This document shows, piece by piece, positions 54,087 to 62,212 of a DNA stretch of 64,000 nt. The position numbers and the translations under genes were made by a program. The stretch lies in the NCBI GenBank assembly GCA_003116975.1, contig BGKB01000007.1, forward strand, positions 62,001-126,000, written 5' to 3'. The stretch's first letter is position 1. Every line of letters begins with the position of its first letter. This DNA comes from Aurantiochytrium sp. KH105 (taxonomy: Eukaryota > Sar > Bigyra > Thraustochytrida > Thraustochytriidae). Under the pieces are notes generated by a model. It worked only from the letters and a program-made list of their open reading frames with translations. It had not been told where the DNA came from and made no database searches.

Positions 54087-56870
54087 TCATATTGAATTTC
54101 TCCTCAATACCTGGCCTAGGTCCGTGAAGAGTTTACGAATGTCTGACTCGTATTCGTCTCGTTCCGTTTGAGACAGATGTGTAGCCGTTTCCAGATAATC
54201 CTTTAAATCCTCGATTCTTTTACGAATCCTTTTCGCGTCTTCCTGTTGCGCTTGGAATTTAATCTCATCCTTTTCTAATTTGAGCTTTGCCTGGCGCACT
54301 TCTCCTAAAGATTTAATCTCGCGCCTCTCTTCTTCCATTCGTACAAGATTGAGCTTCTTCTTCGCCTGCTCCTCCTCTTTGCTCATCTTCGGCATTTTAG
54401 ATCTGAGAATGTTGTCCACATTCAGATTCTCCTCGGAAGTCTGATTTGGTTTCTTGCGCTTGGAGGAGCTGCCCGTAGTAGCAGACCTGGATCTTGCTCT
54501 TCGCCTTGGCAATGGTGTGCTCGATGCTTGTGACGGCGTTGAAGAACGATGTCGGGGCGTCTCGGCACCAAAGGTCGATTCGCTGGACGCATCAACAATC
54601 GCGCTTGATATCATAGAGCGAGAAGAAGAGTCGTGCCGAGAAGTATTGGAAGATTGACTCGGTACAGCGATTCTCGCTGCACTTGAGGCTCCCAGAGAAT
54701 GATGGTCTTCTGACGAGCTCAGCTCAAAGTCACTTGAATCACTTTCTTCTGCGGTCGTCTTCCTTGCGTGGTGCTGCCTACTTCCTCGTTGGGGGCCCCT
54801 TGCATGCCGTTTGGTTCCAAGGATGCTCGCAAGGATTCCGCCATCAGTTTTGGAGAGGAGCATCAGGTACAGAACCGCATCAACGTGAAGCGAGCATCGT
54901 GTCTTTAGACTGTCACGCAACTGCCAGCCACTTTGAACTTCAGAGACGTCCGTTGCGCTTGCGCCATAAACATTATAACCCACGTCATCATCACCATTGC
55001 CACCGGCATCATCATCACTATTGTCACTATCCTCACCGTCGCTTTCTAGAGATTCGCCATCCCTCAACTTCTTGGCTCTGTGCCTTTTTCTCCTTTCCGC
55101 ACCATGAGAGGCTGCGGCAGAAAATGGATCAGCGTCGTTAAAGCCACTTGACTCCGCCAATTTCATGGCAGTTTGAAAATCGCCTTTCATCTTCTTGAGC
55201 AATGCTCTCGCCGATGACTCGTCAAGCCTCAGCTTATCGGTCTCGGGGGCCTGCGATGGGTCGACACCCACTTGGTCTGCGGAAAATTGGGGGTTGATGA
55301 CGTAGGCCTTATCGTTGACCAGATCGGCCAATTTGCTAAAGACACTGGTTTCCAGCTGCTGCCGTCCATTTTCGCCTGGGCTCCCATCCACTGGACCTGG
55401 GCTGCAAAGGATTCTCTGAACGTCGCAACTCTCTTCGCGCGACTCGTCGAGAACGATTTCTGCTGCTCGCGCGGCAACGTCCCCCATATCGTACGACTTG
55501 TAGTTCTTTCTGGGCAGCGCCCGCGTCTTCTTGGGTTGTGCTCGGTCCAGATTGTAGCCCGTCCTTTTCTTGAGCGCAAGATTTAACTTCTCCAACATCC
55601 AATCCAGAAAGTCTCTCCCTTTACCAGAAGGCGCAACGGTCTGCAATTTGAGCTTATCACCTTCGCTGCGCATCAGGAATGGAATCGTGTACAACAACAG
55701 CGCCATAAGGAGCATATCGACCAAAGTTTTCGGCCGAGCCTCGCCAAAGGAGAAGACATTTTCAGCATCACCCTTGGGTAACAAAGAGAAAGGAAAGACT
55801 CTCATGTTATTCGAAATCTTACGCTTGTCCACGTAAGAGAATATCTTCGCAAGATAGGCCTTGTTTCCACCACCTTTGCTAAGGACTTTCGCAATGGATG
55901 TCCCAACTTCAACATCGAGACTCTGCTGGTCTGCGGGACTCAATGCTTCGAATACCTTTTGCGCCTGCACAGCCACAGCTTTCCTGGCCTTTTCGTGGCA
56001 TCTAAAGAGCGACTCGCCATCTTTGAAGTGCTCGCAAAGCGATGCCTTCCGAGAAATGGATCCTTCAGACAGGAAATTTCGGATGATTACATCAACGTCA
56101 GTGTCTCGGCTCAGGAGCTTACTGAGCTCAGACTTGGCACTTGACTCCAACGCTTTTGCCCATCTCATTTCGGGGCCGGAAGACGCACCAGTAGATGGAG
56201 CAGGTGACGCCTCTAACCCGACGCTGAGCGTCGAGCTTCGTTCTGTTGCAGGTGGAGGAGCCCTGGCACCCTCCCTCTCCTGTAGTGATCGCGATAACGA
56301 TGAGGAAGACGTCCTAGCACCAGACACACTCGGCCGATCTAGATTTGATACGTGAATCGAGGGCGGCAGACGCTTTGTGGTTACAGCTTCAATCCCGATG
56401 TCGTGTGCGGTAAAGTCCTCCACGAGACGTTCAAGTTCTGCTTCCGCAGACACAGCCCTGTGGGCTCCATCTTCACCCGTCGCTCTTTCGTGACGCGAGG
56501 GAGACCGCGTCTCTCCGTTGCCATGCCTTGAGCCGTGTGCATCACTCATGAAAGCGCGCTCGCTATCTCGTCCGTGGCGCTTGACTCTTTGACTCTTTGA
56601 CGGCGCTCTTACGCACCAACCAGGTGTGTTTATGGCTCCACGGTCGCTCTTGCTCGAGCTTTTTACAGTTAGTGTCGAGGGGTATTCTGAAGATTGGGTT
56701 TCGCACACACCGCGGTCAGCTGGACGTGGTGCCGGTGCCGGTGGCGCAAGAGATGCAGCAGCAAGAGATGCAGCAGCAAGAGATGCAGCAGCAGCAACAG
56801 CGGACGTCCCAGCATGCGAGCAAAGACCGCATTCCTTGGATTTCATGGCGCGACAAGCTCCTGAGAACAT
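54087..56870 (-). CDS. Unrecognised second protein of the Harbinger-type element
   Basis: A 927-residue frame from ATG 56870. A later ATG at 56549 (MSDAHGSRHGNGETRSPSRH) is an attractive alternative that gives 820 residues and avoids an Ala-rich repeat (SLAAASLAAASLA). No named domain is recognised. About 230-430 looks globular and helical (FHKDGESLF-like, KVFEALSPADQQSLDVEVGT, FSYVDKRKISNNMRVFPFSL). The middle (about 620-800) is acidic and Ser-rich with basic patches RRKRHRAKKLRD and RRRARSRS, KRKKPN that could be nuclear signals. The last 110 residues are a long charged coiled coil (EEEQAKKKLNLVRMEEERRE). In known Harbinger elements the second ORF encodes a Myb/SANT-type protein that carries the transposase to nucleus and DNA. 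A matching role here is inferred from position only; no Myb fold is seen. Confidence 0.75.
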   Translation of the reverse strand: MFSGACRAMKSKECGLCSHAGTSAVAAAASLAAASLAAASLAPPAPAPRPADRGVCETQSSEYPSTLTVKSSSKSDRGAINTPGWCVRAPSKSQRVKRHGRDSERAFMSDAHGSRHGNGETRSPSRHERATGEDGAHRAVSAEAELERLVEDFTAHDIGIEAVTTKRLPPSIHVSNLDRPSVSGARTSSSSLSRSLQEREGARAPPPATERSSTLSVGLEASPAPSTGASSGPEMRWAKALESSAKSELSKLLSRDTDVDVIIRNFLSEGSISRKASLCEHFKDGESLFRCHEKARKAVAVQAQKVFEALSPADQQSLDVEVGTSIAKVLSKGGGNKAYLAKIFSYVDKRKISNNMRVFPFSLLPKGDAENVFSFGEARPKTLVDMLLMALLLYTIPFLMRSEGDKLKLQTVAPSGKGRDFLDWMLEKLNLALKKRTGYNLDRAQPKKTRALPRKNYKSYDMGDVAARAAEIVLDESREESCDVQRILCSPGPVDGSPGENGRQQLETSVFSKLADLVNDKAYVINPQFSADQVGVDPSQAPETDKLRLDESSARALLKKMKGDFQTAMKLAESSGFNDADPFSAAASHGAERRKRHRAKKLRDGESLESDGEDSDNSDDDAGGNGDDDVGYNVYGASATDVSEVQSGWQLRDSLKTRCSLHVDAVLYLMLLSKTDGGILASILGTKRHARGPQRGSRQHHARKTTAEESDSSDFELSSSEDHHSLGASSAARIAVPSQSSNTSRHDSSSRSMISSAIVDASSESTFGAETPRHRSSTPSQASSTPLPRRRARSRSATTGSSSKRKKPNQTSEENLNVDNILRSKMPKMSKEEEQAKKKLNLVRMEEERREIKSLGEVRQAKLKLEKDEIKFQAQQEDAKRIRKRIEDLKDYLETATHLSQTERDEYESDIRKLFTDLGQVLRRNSI

Positions 56871-57394
56871 GGGTAGAAGCTGCCGTGCAGAATCACGAAG
56901 GAAAGCATGCTTGGCAGACGCGCAAAGATTTGCTCCTATTCTCGCCTATTCTTAGAATTTTTTTTCGAAAAAGTCGTGGGAGAGCGTGTGAGAGTTCGTT
57001 GCCGTCAATCAAATCCCTTGAATCGCGCGCACGCGCGCGAGACGCGAGCCTCGCCTTCGTCCACGCGTCTCGCGCACGACACACACGAACGGGAAGCAGG
57101 CGCAGACTTGCTATAAGGTGGCGGCGGCGTGTCGCGCGGGCCACGAGATAACCAAGACGCATGCATAGAATGGCCGGCGGCGTGAAGTCAATCGAGACCA
57201 CCCGCTCCTCGACGACGACGAAGCGCGCCTTGCGGCTGGCCCTGGTGGCTGGCTAAGCAGAACGCTCCAGTTGGCTCTCAAGCAGACCGCCCTGCTCTGC
57301 CTCGGCTCGCTGCGCGACGCGAAGACTGCAGCAGACGCGAGCGTCACGTGTCGCGTGCAGCAGTTCTCAAGTTAGCCTCAAGCAGCACAGCGCG
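56871..57394. other. Divergent region between transposon ORF and formiminotransferase-like gene
   Basis: It should contain the right transposon boundary and the promoter of the downstream host gene. A TATA-like CTATAAGG is at 57111-57118, about 280 bases before the plus-strand ATG. A CGCG-alternating run at about 57025-57045 could form Z-DNA. No gene is seen. Confidence 0.5.
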
Positions 57395-58279
57395 ATGCGG
57401 GCCGTCTCGAACGTCTACGTGTCCTGCGGCGGCAAGAGCGGTCTTCTCATGCGCGCACGGAGAGGAGAGGCCACGCGTAAAACCTGCGTCAATGTCTTCT
57501 CCGATGAGGCCTACGGACGCTCCTCGCTGACGCTCGCCGGCGAGCTCAAGACGGTCATGGCCGCCGCGCACGAGATTGTGGCGCTTGCCGTAGAAAACCT
57601 CTCTCTCGACGATCACCACGCAAAGCATCCGCGCATTGGAGTCGCGGACCATGTGCTGCTCTCGCCAGTTCACCCAGAAGATCTTGACAGCCTCGAAGAC
57701 GCTGCTCGCGATCTTGCGCAAAGCCTTGCGGAATCCACGCCTCGTCTCAAGACCGCCGCGTACTCGCGGTCCGCACCGCTCGCGGCGTTGCGCCGTGCAA
57801 CGCCCTACTTTACTGACGCTGCCCTTTCTGGACCGCTCGACCCCAGTCTCGATCGCACGAGCGAGCTTACTGGCGTTTCCACCTTTGGCCCTGAGCGATT
57901 CGACTCGAGCCTTGGCATGACTTGTGTTGGTGCTGCGCCTTGGATCACCAATTTCAACGTTCCATTGCCGTCTGGCACGACCCTCGAAGATGCAAAGCGC
58001 ATTGCAAACGCAATTCGTTCCCGAGGCGGAGGAGAACATGCGCTTCCTGCCGTTCAAGCCGTGGGTCTTGCTCATAGCGATGGTCGCGTCGAAATTGGAT
58101 GCAACCTTCAGGATCTTTCGCAGACGAGCCCGCCCGATGTCGAGGTTGCCATCGCCAAGCTTTTGGGCATCAAGCAGCAGGTTTCAAAGTATGCCAATCT
58201 CATTGGTCTCGAAGAGAAAATCTCTGGCTATGTTATTGGCAAGCGCTGGGACGAGCTCCTCTCGCTTGCTGAGCGATAA
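57395..58279 (+). CDS. Formiminotransferase N-domain-like protein
   Basis: A 294-residue protein starting at ATG 57395. It resembles the formiminotransferase part of glutamate formiminotransferase (FTCD), which moves a formimino group from formiminoglutamate to tetrahydrofolate. Points of similarity are the start VSNVYVSCGGKSGLL (family: VPNFSEGRN), the middle SSLTLAGELKTVMAAAHEIV (family: NRTVYTFVG...), KHPRIGVADHVLLSPV (family: EHPRLGALDVCPFIPV), RRATPYF and a second subdomain WITNFNVPL (family: xxxNVNL) followed by VQAVGL. The cyclodeaminase domain is absent. Plants and algae have similar single-domain proteins whose role is unsettled. The signature NFSEGR loop is altered, so activity is uncertain. 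Confidence 0.75.
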   Translation: MRAVSNVYVSCGGKSGLLMRARRGEATRKTCVNVFSDEAYGRSSLTLAGELKTVMAAAHEIVALAVENLSLDDHHAKHPRIGVADHVLLSPVHPEDLDSLEDAARDLAQSLAESTPRLKTAAYSRSAPLAALRRATPYFTDAALSGPLDPSLDRTSELTGVSTFGPERFDSSLGMTCVGAAPWITNFNVPLPSGTTLEDAKRIANAIRSRGGGEHALPAVQAVGLAHSDGRVEIGCNLQDLSQTSPPDVEVAIAKLLGIKQQVSKYANLIGLEEKISGYVIGKRWDELLSLAER

Positions 58280-59103
58280 TAGAAACAATAACATGAAAGA
58301 AAAAGTGGAAGTTCTCTGAAATAAGTCTATTCTGTGCTGTTTGTGTTCAGATTGCTACAATGAAATCCAGGCTCGATCAACTTGAAGCCAAAGAAAATCA
58401 AGTTCCGCGTTTCTTCGTGTTGAAAAAAAGAAAAGAAAAGAGAGAAGAATGCAACAAAACGCTTGATGTACTTGCGCGCAATCAGTTCTTCTGCCACGCG
58501 ATAGCATCATCCATTTTTGGAAAAAGACTCAGCGACGCTCTGCGAGGCTTCTTCTTGGATGGGTTCTTTATCCAACGCGAGCGACCTAAAATGACGTTCC
58601 GACGTGTGCTCCCAACTTTCGCTCAAAGACCATGCAAATCGAGCTTTGTGCGTGACACCGAGTTCATCGCGAGCATCCTGGTAGTACAAACGCACGTTGC
58701 GCCGCCACGTCCATGGTCAGATACGTTCTTTCTTTCTCTTGCAGCCGCCATCATCATCACCTCTAGAATGTCCCAACTTTTTTCTTTTTTTCTCGTTGTT
58801 GGGGAAAGAAGGAAGGAAGAAGGGATGGGGGGGGGGGGGGGGGGGCGGTTCGGAAACCTTGTTAGTAAATGAGAAAAAAAAGGATCATCATTGACTGTGA
58901 ACGAACAAACAAACAAACAACCAAGCAAACAAACAGGGAAAGCCGTCGTCGCGACCAAAGCGATGCGCGCGCGAGAGGCGGGGCCGCGCGCAAGACCGCA
59001 ATCGCTGCCGGCGCAAGGCGGCAGCGCTCGCCGCGGCGATCACGGCGGCGATATTGCGCACGGCAGACGTGCAGACGCCAGTGCCAGTGCCAGCGCCAGG
59101 AAC
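58280..59103. other. Intergenic region with a G19 tract
   Basis: It lies between two plus-strand genes. A G19 tract is at 58827-58845, next to GGAA repeats, and AAAC repeats are near 58905-58935. In-frame upstream codons of the next gene begin with a possible ATG at 58963. No separate gene is supported. Confidence 0.55.
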
Positions 59104-61794
59104 ATGGCGCACCTTGAGGGAGGGCCGACCAACGTGCAGACAGAGCTGCAAAACCTGACGCGAGAACTCGCGCGCGAGGTGCACCGACACAGGTCTGCGT
59201 TGGCCCTGCTACGAAGCACAGACACGACTGGCCAAACCGCCGGCTCCAAAGGCTCCAGCGCCGGGAGCGGCAGCAGCAGCACCTTGCTCGCCCAGACCGC
59301 GAGCTTCACCAGAACCAACGGTGACTTTGACGTTGACGTAGGCCTCGAGATTGACACAGGAACAAGCCCCAACGCAAACGTAAATGCATTTCATGCAACT
59401 CGGCGCGACAACCTTTCGCTTATGAAACCTGGCAATGGTGCCCAGAGAGATCTCTCGAGGTTATCTCGGCGACTCTCCGATACAACGACGCTTCACGGTG
59501 GCGAAACAGACCACGAGGAGCCCGACACAGAGCGCACCGCGCGATCAGGAGACCACGACACTGACTCTGTAGCGAGTCCAGGTCCAGACGCAGCGGCCGA
59601 GGCCTGTGACATGCAAACTTTCGGAAGCAGACGAGGTAGCAGTCCGCCTCGATCCGGCGCATCCGCACCGCATGACACCGAGTCATCGAGCCTTTCGCCA
59701 GCAGGAAGCAGCTCACGGGTGCTCCTTTCCAAAGCAGATGGCAACCAATCCTTCTTTTTGCATGCTGTCTTTGATTTGGTCAAGTCCAAGCTCGAGTGGG
59801 AAATGCAAGTCCTTGAAAGCCTACGAGTCAAATACCCCGAGCTCCCTGCCAGCAACGAGGCCATCATGTATGGGCATTTGCGAAAAGGCAAGGGTCTCAA
59901 TGTACGGAGCAAATTTGTTCTCATTTCGCCAGGGCTCATGACCTATCTCACCAGTAGCGCGGCCCCTGGTCTCCAGGACGGGTCAGCCGCGTTTTCCTCC
60001 TCATCGTCGGCGTCTCCTCTCGTTCTCTTTGGCAAGGGTGCCAAAGATAAGAAAGAACCCGTCAAGACGCTACGCTTGCGACCTGGGACAAGGTGTCGCC
60101 CTATCGAAAAGAAGCACGGGCGTTTCGCTTTTGAAATTATTGACCCCGGGGCCACGTTAGACTCGAGCACGACTACCCGTCTTTACGGTGCGTCTATTGT
60201 AGAAGGCAGCGAGATTCGCAGCTCCGAGACCCGCGTTTGGGCGGTTAGTTCTGAAGACGAGCGCGTGCGCTGGATGCGCGTCATCGAAGACGCCGCAGGA
60301 CTTGAGGCACGACTCGAGGACGAGTCCTTTGTAGAAGAAAAAGAACTCAACGAGCTCCACGCTGAAATTGCAAAAAGTCGCTCGGCCGAAGACTACCTCG
60401 AGGCACTTGGCAAAGTCTATGGCCTGCGACATCTCAGCGCCGCTCAGCTCATTTGCGAACTGCACGCCGAAAGTGAGGCCACCGGCGCCGACGGCCCGGG
60501 TGGCGGCGAGGACGACGAAGAAGAAAACAATAGTGTTTGCTGCAGCGCCAGTCTTGCCAGCCAAGCAGATAATGGTTCCGTCGTCGACGTTTGCAGTGGC
60601 GACACGGCTTTACATGGCTCCAAGCGTGTAGATGTGCCCGTTGCCTGGGTTCACGACAAATTGCACTTGCCGCGCGGCGGCATCTCCAATGACTCGACCA
60701 TGATGCAAATTCTCAAAGATATGCAGCGGGACACCATTGTTATCAACGGCAAACACTTTGAGGGACACTCGGAGCTTGTGGGGAAGCGAAGTGCAGGCTC
60801 AAGTGGAAGCTTTGCAAGTCCGGCAGTATGTTCCATCGTTTGTGAGATTGCGCGAGAAATTCAACGTCATTCGCTTGAAGTCGAACTCACAGAGGCCGAG
60901 GCCCTCGAGCTGGCGCATCAGGTGCTCATGACGTGCAACAGGACCCAGTCTGGGGGCAACACGCTTGACGCTGTCTCGGTGCTCTGCGCCAATTCCGAGT
61001 TCTCCTTTGTAGCTGCCGACACCTCGGTGCCCACGCAGCCCTTACAAATCCGCGTCTACAACGCCCCGCGCGTGCGGCGCTTGCCCCTTCGCAGTGAAAC
61101 TTCCCCGCGCAGTGGCGAAGGAGGTCACCGACATGCTCCGTATCGACGTGGTAGCCGCCGCAGTCGTGCCTCGAGTCAGCCACAGCCCGACGAGTTGGCC
61201 AAAACAAGCAAGAACCGGGATCACCAAGGCTCGCCTCTTAAACTCGACTCGTCTGATCTACTCTACAGGAAGACGTCTTCGGATGGAGACTTTTCCGCCA
61301 CGTTTGCAGATTTAAGCAACGAAGACGCAAACACAAATGGCGCAGGGGCATCGACAAACGATAGCCAGGATCCCCGCTCGTCTTCCACAACGCCTGCAAA
61401 AGGTGCACACGCTGCGCACCACCCTGAATTTAGGCTTTCGCTTTCCAAGCTCCGTCATCGACGACGTGCATCTGAGCCACTTCAACTGGATATGCCCTTG
61501 ACGGCCCTTGCAGACGCTGCTGCCCAGCAAGAACACCAGCAACGACTTGAAACGCACTCGGGGACCGATCTTGAGGAGCTTAACCCGGCGCCGCGCGTGG
61601 ACATTTGCGTCGTCATGCACTACAAACTTTGCAACGTTAACTTCCAGGACGAGTCAGACGCTGTATGGGCCCGTGTACGCGCGAGATTTCGACGTACCTT
61701 TGCGCTGGTGGGGCAACGCAAGACTGTCGCGCTTGGGCAAGGCACCATTTCGCTTTCTTTGCTCAAGAAGAATGGTCCACCTTTGCATGAATAA
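59104..61794 (+). CDS. PH-domain signalling protein
   Basis: An 896-residue protein from ATG 59104 (MAHLEGGPTNVQTELQNL); an in-frame ATG at 58963 would add 47 Arg/Ser/Ala-rich residues. A short helix (about 10-40) is followed by a disordered Ser/Asp-rich region. A helical part at about 218-250 (FDLVKSKLEWEMQVLESLR) recalls the end of a BAR-like or ArfGAP-associated helix and leads into a PH domain at about 252-400: IMYGHLRKGKGLNVRSKFVL, TLRLRPGTRCRPIEKKHGRF, then the closing helix WAVSSEDERVRWMRVIEDA with its invariant Trp. The PH domain has a long Ser-rich loop insert. A second region at about 480-660 may be a DEP/RhoGEF-like helical part (GISNDSTMMQILKDMQRDTI) but is not recognised for sure. 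PH domains bind phosphoinositides; the protein is probably recruited to membranes. Confidence 0.75.
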   Translation: MAHLEGGPTNVQTELQNLTRELAREVHRHRSALALLRSTDTTGQTAGSKGSSAGSGSSSTLLAQTASFTRTNGDFDVDVGLEIDTGTSPNANVNAFHATRRDNLSLMKPGNGAQRDLSRLSRRLSDTTTLHGGETDHEEPDTERTARSGDHDTDSVASPGPDAAAEACDMQTFGSRRGSSPPRSGASAPHDTESSSLSPAGSSSRVLLSKADGNQSFFLHAVFDLVKSKLEWEMQVLESLRVKYPELPASNEAIMYGHLRKGKGLNVRSKFVLISPGLMTYLTSSAAPGLQDGSAAFSSSSSASPLVLFGKGAKDKKEPVKTLRLRPGTRCRPIEKKHGRFAFEIIDPGATLDSSTTTRLYGASIVEGSEIRSSETRVWAVSSEDERVRWMRVIEDAAGLEARLEDESFVEEKELNELHAEIAKSRSAEDYLEALGKVYGLRHLSAAQLICELHAESEATGADGPGGGEDDEEENNSVCCSASLASQADNGSVVDVCSGDTALHGSKRVDVPVAWVHDKLHLPRGGISNDSTMMQILKDMQRDTIVINGKHFEGHSELVGKRSAGSSGSFASPAVCSIVCEIAREIQRHSLEVELTEAEALELAHQVLMTCNRTQSGGNTLDAVSVLCANSEFSFVAADTSVPTQPLQIRVYNAPRVRRLPLRSETSPRSGEGGHRHAPYRRGSRRSRASSQPQPDELAKTSKNRDHQGSPLKLDSSDLLYRKTSSDGDFSATFADLSNEDANTNGAGASTNDSQDPRSSSTTPAKGAHAAHHPEFRLSLSKLRHRRRASEPLQLDMPLTALADAAAQQEHQQRLETHSGTDLEELNPAPRVDICVVMHYKLCNVNFQDESDAVWARVRARFRRTFALVGQRKTVALGQGTISLSLLKKNGPPLHE

Positions 61795-62212
61795 GTCCCA
61801 TTGCGACGCTCATGATAGTGTTGCACGCCTTTGGGCCTACCGAGGCCAAGACCTGACTCGCTATATATGAGATTGCCGCTCGTTGCAGCGGTGTAAAAAC
61901 ATGTCGCGTCATCTTGACAAAAGTTGCACGAACCCCTCTCTCTCTCTCTCACTCTTTCTCTTTCTCTTTCTCCTCCTCTTTGCCAAGCGAAAAGGTTCGA
62001 GGTGGCTGATGCGCGGGAAAGAGTCGGTGATTAGAGCGAATGAAACACTCGCATGTTTGTATGCGCGCGCGAGCAAGTTATATTTCACCCAAACAGGACA
62101 TCCCGTCATCTGTCATATAACGACCAAGATTGCCCTTCCTTTTTCATTATTCTATGTCAGCACATTATTTTAGTTCTGTCTGAGTCACTGTCTTCCCTCT
62201 TCTTGCCGTGGC
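61795..62212. other. Convergent 3' intergenic region
   Basis: It lies between the PH gene stop and the RecQ gene stop. A (CT)n-type tract is at about 61938-61980 and TATATATGAG at 61861-61870. No gene is seen. Confidence 0.55.

Larger units (their letters stand above)
51508..56900. mobile_element. PIF/Harbinger-type DNA transposon (ends not located)
   Basis: Two large genes meet tail to tail with 12 bases between their stops, a common layout of Harbinger elements: one DDE transposase and one accessory protein. Composition is visibly AT-richer than the flanking host genes. I compared 49.2-51.6 kb with the reverse complement of 56.5-57.1 kb and found no matching terminal repeats, so the limits are approximate and the left end may lie before 49.8 kb. 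Confidence 0.65.

Noticed and set aside
51307-57120. AGACGCGTG near 51307 and inverted near 57065 as Harbinger terminal repeats
   Set aside because: Only about nine bases match, with no extension and no matching target duplication; CG-rich 9-mers are common here.
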